Below are positions 46,400 to 56,062 of a stretch of DNA of 64,000 bases, piece by piece (the first letter of the stretch is position 1; each line of letters starts with the position of its first letter). Below the pieces are notes generated by a model. The model saw nothing but the letters and a program-made list of their open reading frames with translations. It had not been told where the DNA came from and did no database searches. The DNA comes from Candidatus Kuenenia stuttgartensis (GTDB taxonomy: Bacteria; Planctomycetota; Phycisphaerae; Phycisphaerales; SM1A02), in assembly GCA_945902075.1 (NCBI GenBank), contig CAMDMA010000011.1, forward strand, positions 1-64,000, written 5' to 3'. The position numbers and the translations under genes were made by a program.

Positions 46400-47548
46400 T
46401 CAGTTGTCGGTTCGGCCGACGCCCTCAGCGCCTGCGACGGCAGTCTTCGCCGGAATCGAGAGCTTCTGCCCCACCTTGAGATTCTTCTCGGTGGTGCCCT
46501 TGTTGGCAGCGAGGATCTGCTTCCAGTACTTGTCCGAGCCGTAGTACTTCCGCGAGATCGAGGACGGGGTCTCACCCTTTGACACAACGTGAATCGAACC
46601 GCCGCTTGAGACAGTGCTCGAGGCTGCTGTCGTCGTCGCACGCGAGCCGATCGGGGCGTTGGTATCCGTGGTGGTCAGAGTGGCGTTTGCTGGAATGCGA
46701 ATCTTCGAACCGATCTTGAGTCGATCGGCGGCGACTAGCGGGTTGGCCTTTGAAATCAGCGTCCACTTGGTCGAATCGCCGAGATACTTTTGAGCGAGCG
46801 CTTCGAAGGTGTCGCCAGAAGCAATCACGTGGATGCGCTCACCGTTACTCGAAGCCGTGGCTGGAGGCGTAGCCGTTGGGCCGGTTGCGGTACCGAAACT
46901 GGTTGTGCCGTTCGGATTGTTCGCGCCGGTCGGAACTGGCCCACCTGCGAGCGAACCGGAGGGTAGAGCCGTGCCTGTGGTCGTGCCTGTGGTCGTGCCT
47001 GTGGCGGCTGTTGTCGCCGGTCCTCGCGCGATACCGTTCACCAACTTGGGTGCGCCGGTGGCTGAAGATGCGGTCGATGCGGTGCCGGTTCCGGTTGGCG
47101 CTGCAAAGTTGTCGCCTTTCCCGCTACCTGCCGGAGTGGAGCCGGATGGAACGAAGGGTGGCTGTGTTCGAACCGTGCCGTCGGCGCTGTTCGATGCGAG
47201 GCCAGTGCTGTTCGCGCCACTCGTGCCGTTGGTGCCAGTCACGCCAGTCGGCGTGGGCGTACTGGTTGTCGTCACTGGCGACGTTGTGGCCGAACCGGGA
47301 ACGGTCGGCGACAACGTGAGTGTCGGCGGCGTGATTACCGAACTGGAAGTCGAAGATGCGCCGGTCTCCTTCGCGGCAGTCGACTTCAAATTGTTGGGGG
47401 CGGTTGGTGCGGCAGACATGTAATACACGCCTGCTACACCAAGGAGAAGAACAAGGACGATCGCTGCGATCTTGGTACCGGTCGGCATATGAGTGCTCGA
47501 TTGAGTGCGACGGTATCGCAAGTGCGGACGGGTCTCGTGCTCCGGCAT
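46400..47548 (-). CDS. Membrane-anchored protein with two LysM domains and Thr/Gly/Ala-rich linker
   Basis: TM anchor IAAIVLVLLLGVAGVYYMS; LysM-like IHVIASGDTFEALAQKYLGDSTKWTLISKANPLV...LKIGSKIRIP and IHVVSKGETPSSISRKYYGSDKYWKQILAANKGT...LKVGQKLSIP. Start 47548 or 47488. Confidence 0.85.
   Translation of the reverse strand: MPEHETRPHLRYRRTQSSTHMPTGTKIAAIVLVLLLGVAGVYYMSAAPTAPNNLKSTAAKETGASSTSSSVITPPTLTLSPTVPGSATTSPVTTTSTPTPTGVTGTNGTSGANSTGLASNSADGTVRTQPPFVPSGSTPAGSGKGDNFAAPTGTGTASTASSATGAPKLVNGIARGPATTAATGTTTGTTTGTALPSGSLAGGPVPTGANNPNGTTSFGTATGPTATPPATASSNGERIHVIASGDTFEALAQKYLGDSTKWTLISKANPLVAADRLKIGSKIRIPANATLTTTDTNAPIGSRATTTAASSTVSSGGSIHVVSKGETPSSISRKYYGSDKYWKQILAANKGTTEKNLKVGQKLSIPAKTAVAGAEGVGRTDN
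46972..47007. repeat. 12-bp tandem repeat (3 copies) coding part of the Thr/Gly linker
   Basis: GTGCCTGTGGTC GTGCCTGTGGTC GTGCCTGTGGCG. Confidence 0.85.
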
Positions 47549-47585
47549 CCGTTCCGGCGAGAACCCGTGAAAGTGTTGGAGAAAC

Positions 47586-50500
47586 TCAAGCCGGTTGGGC
47601 GTTGCCCGCAGTCGGGACGATGGCGGCCTTCGCCCGCTCGAGCTCTTCTTCGCGCCGACTATAAACGAGAGGCGCAGCAATTGCCACCGAGCTGAACGTA
47701 CCTGCGATCAATCCGATGAGGAAGGTGTAGGCAAACGGGCGAATGCCCGTGCCGCCCAGAGCGATCAGAATGATCGCCGTTGCCAAGGTGCTGCCGCCGG
47801 TGAGAACGGTTCGACTGAAGGTCTGGTTGATCGAGAGGTTGACGGTCTCGCGGCTAATCCACGCACGCTTGCCGCGATTCTCGCGCACACGGTCGAGGAT
47901 GACGATGGTGTCGTTCAGCGAGTAACCGATGATGGTGAGGAGACCGGCGACGACGTTGAGATCGATTCGGTATTGCTCGATGTAGAGCGATGCGCCAAGG
48001 CCGGTTCCGGCAAGCGGAATCGAGAGCGCGAGGAAGCCGAGACAGATGATCACGTTGAAGGTCACGCCGACCACCGTGGCGGTTGAGAAGCGGAAACTTC
48101 CGAAGCGAACCCAGATGTAGGCAAGCATACCGATGAGGCTGAGGACAACGGCAACGACCGCGCTCGCCGCGAGGTTTTCTGCAACGATCGGGCTAAAACT
48201 CGATACCTGATCGAGACTTGCTTGTTGCGTGAGCGCTTGCTGAGCGAGGTTCCACTCCTTACTTGCGAGATTGCGATCCCACGTCTCAAGGTCGACCTTC
48301 AGGGCGTTGATCTCAGAATCGTTGACGAGGATCGCAAGCGACTTCTGCGGTCCGCTCGGATTCGTCGGATCCGCGGGCTCGAGGCCGATGACCTTCGTCG
48401 CGCGGCCCGCCGTCGCCGACCAGTCTGGCTGCGCCCGCATGCGGCGGATGCGATTCTCAATATCGCTTGTTGTGACGGGCGTGGTCAGATTGTCGACGAT
48501 GATTGCAACGCCGCCGCGGAACTCGCCAACCGGTTCTGACGACGCAGCAGGACGGCCGATGGAGGCTCCGACAAGCGCCTTCTCAAGCGGACGAGTGGAG
48601 AGCGTGTGGTCCTTGCTCTCTGAGTTGGTGAAACTGAGCGGCAGGCGGACGTCAAGATCCTTTGCGAACGCGACGACCACGCCGGCCTGGACGTCACGGC
48701 TGATGCGCGACTCGTCAAAGTCGACTGGCATATTCGGCGGGTTACCGACACGAATCTGGAAGCTCGATGCGAGGCCCTCCGGGGTCTCCTCTCCCACGGT
48801 GAGAACGTTTGCGTTTGCAAGTTGCGCGACGACGATGTCATCACCTGCCTGCTTCCCGATCTCGCGCACGCGCGCTTCGACGGACTCACGCGAAAGTCCA
48901 AGCCGACCATCACCAGCCTGCGGCTCGCCAGGTGCAGCGGGACGCGTCGACAATGTCATCGACACGCCACCACGGAACTCCGTCTCGAACATGTCGTTTC
49001 CGCGCGCGAGCACAACGACGAGCGAGAGGAGCGCGAGCGCACCGCTGCAACCGAAGAGCGTCGGCCGAAGCTGAATCCAGTCGACCTTCGGCAGCAGGAC
49101 CCGCGAGATCACCGGAATCACGGTCGGCAGCATCGGAAGCTTCTTGAGCCCCGCACCGAGCGCGACGTCAAACATCGCGCGTGTGACCCAGATTCCAGTG
49201 AACAGCGTCGTGAGGACGCCGATCGACATCGTCAGCGCGAAGCCCTTCACTTCAGTTGCGCCGACCTTATAGAGCACGACGCACACGATCAGGTTTGTGA
49301 TGTTTCCGTCGATAATGGCGCTGAGAGCTCGGCGATAGGCAGTCGCGATGGACGGCCTCAGCGGATTCCCCAATTCAAGTTCTTCTCGGATGCGCTCGTA
49401 GATCAGCACGTTGGCGTCAACCGCCATCGCCACCGAGAGCGCGACGCCCGCGAGACCTGGCAGCGTAAATGTTCCATCGACGAGCGCCATGATCCCGAAG
49501 ATCAAAAGCGTGTTGACCGCGAGGGCGATGTCTGCGACGAGCCCTGCGAGGAAGTAGTAAAAAAGCATGATCACACAGGTCACCGCCACCGAAAGCACGG
49601 TGGCCTCAAGACCCTTGGAAAGATTGTCGGCACCGATCGATGGGCCAAGGATGTTCACGGAGATCGGATCGCTCGAGACCTTTGCCTCGAGGCTTCCGGC
49701 TGTGAGCACGCGGATGAGGTACGCAATCTCCTCGTCGCTGAACTGCCCGGTGATAATGCCGTTGTCGCTGATCGTATCGTTCAAGTTTGGCGCGCTGAAG
49801 ACTTCGTCGTCGAGCACAATCGCCATCATCTCGCCGCGGTTGTTTCCGGTGAGCCGCGCCATGCGCTGGCCGCCAGCGGAATCAAGACGGAACGACACAG
49901 CCGCGCCACCAAGTCGCGGATCGGTTGTGCGATACGCGCCGGTCAGACCCCACGAGCCTGCGTCGTCGTGGGTCATCGTCTTCGCGGCCGCATCGGAGAG
50001 GAGAAGATAAATCTCCCCGCCGAACTCGCCCGCGATGAGGTCACGAGCAGCGAAGTACGCCACCGGGTCCGCGCGCAGCGCCTGCAGTTGCTCGGGCTTG
50101 TCGTACCACTGCTTCAAGTCGTTCACTGCGAACCAACGCGCGCGGCCAGGTTCACCAGCCCCCGGGCCCTTGGACGAGAGTTCCTGACGGAGCTCGTCTG
50201 GATTAACGCCGGTGGGGTTACTTGCGCGAATCGCGATGCGGAACTCAAGGACGCCCGCGCCACGCATCAATCGCATGAGATCTTCGGGGTCATCGAGGCC
50301 CGTGCGCTGGGCGATATACGCGTCGTTTGAAGCGACAAGCGCGTCGAGTTCGGAGGCAAGATTTGGGAAGTCGGACTTGATCGCAGCGAGTTCCTTCTCG
50401 CGCGGGCTCGGCCCGGTTTCCGGCTTGCCATCAACAGTCAAAACCGCATTGCCGTCCTTGTCCCGAATGATGCTCGGCGACTTCGACAGCTCGAGCGCCT

Positions 50501-51107
50501 TTGACAACTTCGAGGGAGGAAGTGTTCGAGAGAGAATCACGCCCTTGAGTGACTCGACCTTCAATTCCGCGTTTACCAATCGATCTTCGACTGGTCCGCG
50601 GAGTTCCGCTGAGGCGTTTTGCTGCTCAAGTGCGGCGAGTTCCGTTTTCGCCGCCTGCAGTCGTTGCCATTCCATCTCGAGTTCGGCGACGGCTGCGTTC
50701 AGCGTGCCGAAGCGCGCGACGGCCTTACCAGAGATGAGTGCCGACTCAAGTTCAGCAGGCGAGATTTGGGTTTTCGCGAGGAAGTCCTCGACGGCCTTCT
50801 TTGCACTCAGTTGGAGCGCACGAACCTCCGCCGAAGGAAGTGGCATGACGACTTCGATTCGGTCACGACCCTGCGGCTGCATTGCGATGTCGAGCACGCC
50901 TTGCGGATTGACGCGCTCTTTGAGCACCTCGATGACTTGCCCAAGCACCTCCTCAGGGCGCTGCGCATCGGGAATACTCACCGAGTACACAAGGCTTACT
51001 CCGCCCTGAAGGTCCTTGCCGAGGCGGATTCCCTTCTGCGAGAGTTCCCACGCACAAAATGCGCAGAGTGTGGCGACCAGAGCGAGCTTCAGCCAAGCGT
51101 TCTTCAT
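47586..51107 (-). CDS. secDF: Fused protein translocase subunit SecDF
   Basis: 1173 aa; GIRLGKDLQGGVSLVYSV; LAVNTLLIFGIMALVDGTFTLPGLAGVALSVAMAVDANVLIYERIREE; C-terminal SecF half with TVVGVTFNVIICLGFL..GYSLNDTIVILDRVREN and NQTFSRTVLTGGSTL. Confidence 0.94.
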   Translation of the reverse strand: MKNAWLKLALVATLCAFCAWELSQKGIRLGKDLQGGVSLVYSVSIPDAQRPEEVLGQVIEVLKERVNPQGVLDIAMQPQGRDRIEVVMPLPSAEVRALQLSAKKAVEDFLAKTQISPAELESALISGKAVARFGTLNAAVAELEMEWQRLQAAKTELAALEQQNASAELRGPVEDRLVNAELKVESLKGVILSRTLPPSKLSKALELSKSPSIIRDKDGNAVLTVDGKPETGPSPREKELAAIKSDFPNLASELDALVASNDAYIAQRTGLDDPEDLMRLMRGAGVLEFRIAIRASNPTGVNPDELRQELSSKGPGAGEPGRARWFAVNDLKQWYDKPEQLQALRADPVAYFAARDLIAGEFGGEIYLLLSDAAAKTMTHDDAGSWGLTGAYRTTDPRLGGAAVSFRLDSAGGQRMARLTGNNRGEMMAIVLDDEVFSAPNLNDTISDNGIITGQFSDEEIAYLIRVLTAGSLEAKVSSDPISVNILGPSIGADNLSKGLEATVLSVAVTCVIMLFYYFLAGLVADIALAVNTLLIFGIMALVDGTFTLPGLAGVALSVAMAVDANVLIYERIREELELGNPLRPSIATAYRRALSAIIDGNITNLIVCVVLYKVGATEVKGFALTMSIGVLTTLFTGIWVTRAMFDVALGAGLKKLPMLPTVIPVISRVLLPKVDWIQLRPTLFGCSGALALLSLVVVLARGNDMFETEFRGGVSMTLSTRPAAPGEPQAGDGRLGLSRESVEARVREIGKQAGDDIVVAQLANANVLTVGEETPEGLASSFQIRVGNPPNMPVDFDESRISRDVQAGVVVAFAKDLDVRLPLSFTNSESKDHTLSTRPLEKALVGASIGRPAASSEPVGEFRGGVAIIVDNLTTPVTTSDIENRIRRMRAQPDWSATAGRATKVIGLEPADPTNPSGPQKSLAILVNDSEINALKVDLETWDRNLASKEWNLAQQALTQQASLDQVSSFSPIVAENLAASAVVAVVLSLIGMLAYIWVRFGSFRFSTATVVGVTFNVIICLGFLALSIPLAGTGLGASLYIEQYRIDLNVVAGLLTIIGYSLNDTIVILDRVRENRGKRAWISRETVNLSINQTFSRTVLTGGSTLATAIILIALGGTGIRPFAYTFLIGLIAGTFSSVAIAAPLVYSRREEELERAKAAIVPTAGNAQPA

Positions 51108-51196
51108 AATCGAATCCAGTTTTCAATCGCGGTCGTTTGCGCCGACAGCCTGCGCGTCCATCGTAATGCGTCCATGCACGTTTTGCGCGATGCAGT

Positions 51197-51700
51197 TCAG
51201 GTTCCGGAAGCGGCAGTGTTGCGCGCGCCAGCGTCCGCCTTGTCGCTGATCTTCTCCGACTTTGTGTCGGACTCTTTGATCACAGCTTCAATCTTGCCGC
51301 GGGCGACAGTGATCTTTGTATTCGAGTTCTCATCGACTTTGAGTACCACGACATCGGGCTTGACTTCGACCACGCTGCCGATGATGCCACCAACGGTGCG
51401 CACCGAATCATGCTTCTTGATCGAAGAGAGCATCTGCTCGAACTTCTTCTTCTCGCGGCGTCCGCCGAAAATCGTCATGAGGACAAACAGAATCACTGCG
51501 CCGAAAAGGAGTACTTCGACGCCGAGACCACCTTGCGGCTTCGCGGCGGGTGTGCCGGTTGGATTGGTGGCGGTGGTCGCAGTCGTGCCATCCACGTTGA
51601 CCTGCTCGCCGGTCGCGCCGGTGGGCGGAGACTGAAGACCGAGGATTGTTGTGGCGGGGAAGGTGAGGGTGAAGGAAAGGTTTGAGGGAGTTTCGATCAT
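51197..51700 (-). CDS. yajC: Preprotein translocase subunit YajC
   Basis: VLLFGAVILFVLMTIFGGRREKKKFEQMLSSIKKHDSVRTVGGIIGSVVEVKPDVVVLKVDENSNTKITVARGKIEAV; upstream of secDF. Confidence 0.92.
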   Translation of the reverse strand: MIETPSNLSFTLTFPATTILGLQSPPTGATGEQVNVDGTTATTATNPTGTPAAKPQGGLGVEVLLFGAVILFVLMTIFGGRREKKKFEQMLSSIKKHDSVRTVGGIIGSVVEVKPDVVVLKVDENSNTKITVARGKIEAVIKESDTKSEKISDKADAGARNTAASGT

Positions 51701-51855
51701 GTGTGTACCTATCGTCCGAACATGCCTGGCAAGATGCTGCGGCATCGGTGCGCTTCGAGTTCGATTCCACGCGCTGCGAAAGTCTGACGCGCATCCCGCG
51801 TCGCGCCTTCGAGGCACGCGAATCGACCGACCATGCCGACGCGTTGCGCGATGCG

Positions 51856-53112
51856 CTACGCGTGTGCACCGCCGGCCGCATCGCCCTCCGCGAGGGCCGC
51901 AATGCCTGCGTTCGAGGATCCGACCGGTGCCGTTACCACGGGCCAGCGGGTCTCGAAAGAAGGCCACGCATCATGCACGATCGTGCCCCGAATGTCCACC
52001 ATCAGACGCTGGAAGTGGCGGATGTTGTGAATGCTGAGAAGCGTCGGCCCCAACATCTCATCGGCCATAAACAGGTGCCGCAGGTAGCCGCGCGAGAATC
52101 CCCCCGCGCAGGCGAGGCAATCGCAGGACAGTTCAATGGGTCCTTGGTCGAGCGTGTGGCGCGCGTTTCGGATTCGCAGCGGCCCGGTTGAGGTGAACGC
52201 GTAACCCTTTCGACCATTTCGCGTCGGCAGTACGCAGTCAAACATGTCGACCCCCGCCCGAACCGCCGCGACAATGTCGCGCTCGTAACCCACCCCCATG
52301 AGGTAGCGCGGCCGGGCATCGGGCAGCATCGGAGCGACGGCAGCAACGGTTTTGTGGATCTCGTCCGGACTCTCACCAACCGCAACTCCACCGATCGCAA
52401 AGCCCGGCAGATCGAACGCACAGATCTGCTCGACGGAGCGTCGGCGCAGGTCGAGATCGGTGCCCCCCTGCACGATACCGAAGAGCCCCTGCTCTGCCGG
52501 GCGTGCGTGCGCTGCGAGACAGCGGCCGAGCCAACGTGCGGTCCGATCGATTGCGTCCTCGAGGCGTCGGCGGTGATCTGCCGGTGTTGATCGACGCTTG
52601 CGCGAGAGTTGCGGATCGCTTGGCTCAACGTCCGGCCGAAGTGCGGGCGGGCAGTCGTCGAAGGCCATCATGATGTCGCTCCCGATCGCATTCTGAACAG
52701 CGATTGAGCGTTCGGGTGAGAGCATGACCTTCGAACCGTCGATGAACGAGCGGAACTCCACCCCTTCCTCGCTGATTTTTGTGCCGTCGGTCATCGACCA
52801 GGCCTGAAAGCCACCGGAGTCGGTCAGGATCGGCTTGCGCCAACGCATGAACGCATGGCTTCCACCGAAGTGTGCGATCCGCTCCGCACCCGGTCGAAGC
52901 ATCAGGTGGTAGGCGTTGTTGAGAATGATCTGTGAGCCGGTCGATTCGATTTGATCGGGCGTGAGCCCTTTCATCGTGGCAGCGGTCGCCACCGGCATGA
53001 ACGCCGGTGTTTCAAAGGTTCCATGACGCGTGGTCACCACCCCGCGACGAGCCTGCGTCGACGCGGAGCGGGCCGTGATCTCAAACCGAATCGCTTCAGT
53101 TCCGCCGGCCAT
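51856..53112 (-). CDS. tgt: tRNA-guanine transglycosylase (queuine tRNA-ribosyltransferase)
   Basis: TRHGTFETPAFMPVATAATMKGLTPDQIESTGSQIILNNAYHLMLRPG; LTDSGGFQAWSM; MAFDDCPP; GGVAVGES; LMGVGYERDIVAAVRAGVDMFDCVLPTRNGR. Confidence 0.95.
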   Translation of the reverse strand: MAGGTEAIRFEITARSASTQARRGVVTTRHGTFETPAFMPVATAATMKGLTPDQIESTGSQIILNNAYHLMLRPGAERIAHFGGSHAFMRWRKPILTDSGGFQAWSMTDGTKISEEGVEFRSFIDGSKVMLSPERSIAVQNAIGSDIMMAFDDCPPALRPDVEPSDPQLSRKRRSTPADHRRRLEDAIDRTARWLGRCLAAHARPAEQGLFGIVQGGTDLDLRRRSVEQICAFDLPGFAIGGVAVGESPDEIHKTVAAVAPMLPDARPRYLMGVGYERDIVAAVRAGVDMFDCVLPTRNGRKGYAFTSTGPLRIRNARHTLDQGPIELSCDCLACAGGFSRGYLRHLFMADEMLGPTLLSIHNIRHFQRLMVDIRGTIVHDAWPSFETRWPVVTAPVGSSNAGIAALAEGDAAGGAHA

Positions 53113-54283
53113 CGCGCTTCCTATGGTCGTCGGTCGCATTACGAAGCGTGTCACGCTCGCGCTCCGTCAAACTGCCAAGCCCCTTGTCCCGGATTTTATC
53201 GAGGATGCGATCGACCTCTCCTTCAACCGAAGAAGCCGTCCGCACGGCGGCACCAGCAGTTGGCTTTGCGTGGCGTCCGAAGAAATCGAAGAAGCCATCG
53301 AGCACCTGCGGATGCTGCGCTGCCCACCAACCCGCAAGCGCGCCGCCGAGATGGGCGGCCTCACCGCCAGCGTTGTTTCCCTGCTGAAGAAGCGTGTACA
53401 CAGAGACGCCGATCAGAAACACGGCGAGTAACTTCAGTCGCATCGGCACCACAAAGAGGAGCAGAATCTCTTCATTTGGCCGAAGCCACGCCGCCGCAAG
53501 AATGATGCCGTACACGCCACCACTCGCCCCGATGAGCGGGGTGTACGGATCATTCGAGAGGAGGCCGGGGACGCTACTCGCGGAACCCTGCCAACTCATC
53601 CACGCGATCCCGAGTCCGTTCAGCACCAGAAAGAGGCAGGCACCCGCGATCGTGCTCACGATGAAAAGTGCGATGAATCGGGTCCGCCCAAAACGATTCT
53701 CCACGATCGGGCCGAAGAACCACAGGCCCAGCATGTTGAGGGCGAGGTGGATCAAACTCACATGCAAAAAGCCGTAGCCGATGAAGCGCCAGAACTCGAA
53801 GCCCTGCACCACTCCCGTTGGACTAAATGCCCACACAGCTTGTGCAGTAGTGAATTGGAGGTACGCGCGCAGCGGTGAAACCCGAAGAAACTCGGCCTTC
53901 GCGAGCGGATCAACCATCCCAGGCGGTGTGTTCTGCCCGGGTAGCAGAAACACCGTACTTACGCCGTTTGGCAGCGGCTCAGTTGAAACGAGTGTGACCG
54001 GAACGCTGTTGGCGCGGAGATCGGCGAAGTCCTGTTCGCGGCCCGGCATCGGCTCCCATGCGCCAGACTGTACGAGCGTCTTGGGGAGCAGTTGGTCGAC
54101 GACGAAGACTGCGCAGCACACCACGATCAGAATCACGCAAGCGGACCAGGTTCTCCGTCCCCCGCCGAGAGCGCCAAAGAATCCGCTTCTACTCGCGCCA
54201 CCGCGCGAGCGGTTCACCTGCGCGTTGAAACCACCTTGCGCCGGGTTTTTCTCACGGGAATAGTCGCGGTCATCAAGGCCCAT
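53096..54283 (-). CDS. Rhomboid family intramembrane serine protease
   Basis: EFWRFIGYGFLHVSLIHLALNMLGLWFFG; LIGASGGVYGIILAAAWL (GxSG); GEAAHLGGALAGW (AHxxG). Confidence 0.92.
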   Translation of the reverse strand: MGLDDRDYSREKNPAQGGFNAQVNRSRGGASRSGFFGALGGGRRTWSACVILIVVCCAVFVVDQLLPKTLVQSGAWEPMPGREQDFADLRANSVPVTLVSTEPLPNGVSTVFLLPGQNTPPGMVDPLAKAEFLRVSPLRAYLQFTTAQAVWAFSPTGVVQGFEFWRFIGYGFLHVSLIHLALNMLGLWFFGPIVENRFGRTRFIALFIVSTIAGACLFLVLNGLGIAWMSWQGSASSVPGLLSNDPYTPLIGASGGVYGIILAAAWLRPNEEILLLFVVPMRLKLLAVFLIGVSVYTLLQQGNNAGGEAAHLGGALAGWWAAQHPQVLDGFFDFFGRHAKPTAGAAVRTASSVEGEVDRILDKIRDKGLGSLTERERDTLRNATDDHRKRDGRRN

Positions 54284-54315
54284 TCGGCGGAGTGTACGGA
54301 ATTTGGTGCACGGAG

Positions 54316-55437
54316 TCAGCCGCCGCGACGATCGCCGTCGCGTTTCTCATCGGTCGCTCGCTGCAAAGTTTCCCGCTCGGTGGGGCTCAAACTTCCTATG
54401 CCATCGCGGGCAATTTTCGCGAGGATCCGATCGATTTCTGCTTCCCGCGCACCATCGATATCCGAAGGCTTTGAGGCTGCTGTCCCGCGCACATCGGGAG
54501 TGGCCACCGACCGCCGCCCTGCACGCCGCGGAACCTCGCGGACATCGTCGTCGAGTTCATCCTCAACAGCTGCGAGTTCCGCGGGATCCGGATCAAATCC
54601 AAGATAGTCTCGCTCGCGATCCACTTGTTTCGATGTCGTAAAGCAGACGACTCCACCAAAGAGCGCGATGGCAAGAAGCGTGGTGCTTTCGATCGAGAGT
54701 GCCACAATACCGAGCAGCACCGCGCCAAAGAGCCCAGTCCGACACGCCAATCGCATCGACCGCGCATACCCAACGCGCTTCCACAAAATCGCCTGAAGAA
54801 TCCGGCCACCATCAAGCGGAAACATCGGAAGCAGGTTGAACAGCAGCAGTGCCCACGCGATGTAATTGGTGACGAGTAGGAGTAACCCAAGCCAATCGTT
54901 GTCCGCGACTCCCACGCGCTGGAGCATTCCGGTGAGGTCAAATGGATTGGGGATCGCGCAGCCGAGCCACTGTCCATAGGTGAGGCCAATCCACGGCGTC
55001 AGCACGGCGATGAAGAGCACATTGACCAGTGGCCCACCCACTGCGGTCCAGAAATGCGCCTCTGCCCGCTCAGGCGGATTGCATGTCGCGAGACCACCGA
55101 GTGGCCAAATCAAAATCTCGTCGGCGGTACCACCTCGCCAGCGACAGGCAATGCAGTGACCGAACTCATGCAACAGGATGACGGCAAAGAGCGCAGCCAA
55201 CCCGAGTGAGGCGAGCACCATGCTGAGCGAGTTGCCACCCAAGACGCTCGCCGACTTTGAGAGGCTTGCCAGCACGAAGACCAGGAAAAACAAGTGGACG
55301 CGAACTGTTATTCCCCAAACGCGAAACACGGGAAACGACCACGACATCGGATCGTCAAAGCTTGCGCGAGTACCACGCCAATCACCGCCGAAACCTGCAG
55401 GGCGCGCGCGCTCATCGGGCTCGTCCCACGCGCTCAT
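54316..55437 (-). CDS. Site-2-protease-like (M50) membrane metalloprotease
   Basis: FAVILLHEFGHCIACRWRGGTADEILIWPLGGLA (HExxH); LLFNLLPMFPLDGGRILQAI (NxxPxxPLDGG). Confidence 0.92.
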   Translation of the reverse strand: MSAWDEPDERARPAGFGGDWRGTRASFDDPMSWSFPVFRVWGITVRVHLFFLVFVLASLSKSASVLGGNSLSMVLASLGLAALFAVILLHEFGHCIACRWRGGTADEILIWPLGGLATCNPPERAEAHFWTAVGGPLVNVLFIAVLTPWIGLTYGQWLGCAIPNPFDLTGMLQRVGVADNDWLGLLLLVTNYIAWALLLFNLLPMFPLDGGRILQAILWKRVGYARSMRLACRTGLFGAVLLGIVALSIESTTLLAIALFGGVVCFTTSKQVDRERDYLGFDPDPAELAAVEDELDDDVREVPRRAGRRSVATPDVRGTAASKPSDIDGAREAEIDRILAKIARDGIGSLSPTERETLQRATDEKRDGDRRGG

Positions 55438-56045
55438 ACGCGGGCCTCGCCGACCGAAGTTGCGTTGCCAATTGTTGGGGCCAAACGATCTGATTCAGCC
55501 ACGGCTTGAGGCATGAGTGTCCAGAGGAGAAACGCACCGAGCGTCTTCCCGTCGGTGATCTCGCCAAGCGCGATGGCGCGCGCCAATTCAGCGCGACTCA
55601 TCGCCACGACTTCCAACTCCTCCCCCGGCTCAAGCCGCTGCGGAACTTGAGCGAGATCGGTCGCGAGAAATACGTGCATGATTTCATCGGTGAATCCAGG
55701 CGAAGTGAAAAACGACCCAAGTCGCTCGATTCGACCAGCTGCGTAGCCAGTTTCCTCTTCGAGTTCCCGTCGAGCGGCATCGGCTGGATCTTCTCCCCGC
55801 TCAAGCTTTCCCGCGCAGAACTCCACAAGCCACTGCGCGACCGCAATGCGCCGATTGCGCACAAGCACCAGAATGCCGTCATTGCGAACTGCAATCACGG
55901 TGACCGCACCGGGATGCCGCACCACATCGCGCACCAAAGGTGGTCGTTGGGTGCCATCGGGCGCGAGCGTCGACGCGAATTCGTGACGTTCCACCCGAAT
56001 GATCGGGCCAACATGGGTGACGGTGACTTGCGGATCGGGTCGCAC
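55434..56045 (-). CDS. NUDIX hydrolase (ADP-ribose pyrophosphatase-like)
   Basis: GKLERGEDPADAARRELEEETGYAAG matches Nudix box GX5EX7REXXEEXG. Start 56045 (GTG) preferred over 56129 because of the divergent mlaF start at 56063. Confidence 0.9.
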   Translation of the reverse strand: MRPDPQVTVTHVGPIIRVERHEFASTLAPDGTQRPPLVRDVVRHPGAVTVIAVRNDGILVLVRNRRIAVAQWLVEFCAGKLERGEDPADAARRELEEETGYAAGRIERLGSFFTSPGFTDEIMHVFLATDLAQVPQRLEPGEELEVVAMSRAELARAIALGEITDGKTLGAFLLWTLMPQAVAESDRLAPTIGNATSVGEARV

Positions 56046-56062
56046 GCGCCGATCATACGACG

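Noticed and set aside
45291-46544. 417-aa plus-strand ORF
   Set aside because: Antisense to the isocitrate dehydrogenase-family gene.
46972-47007. 12-bp tandem repeat as a regulatory element
   Set aside because: In frame within the LysM protein coding sequence, encoding a Thr/Gly linker; ordinary low-complexity expansion.
48822-50330. 502-aa plus-strand ORF
   Set aside because: Antisense to secDF; charged, His/Arg-rich shadow frame.
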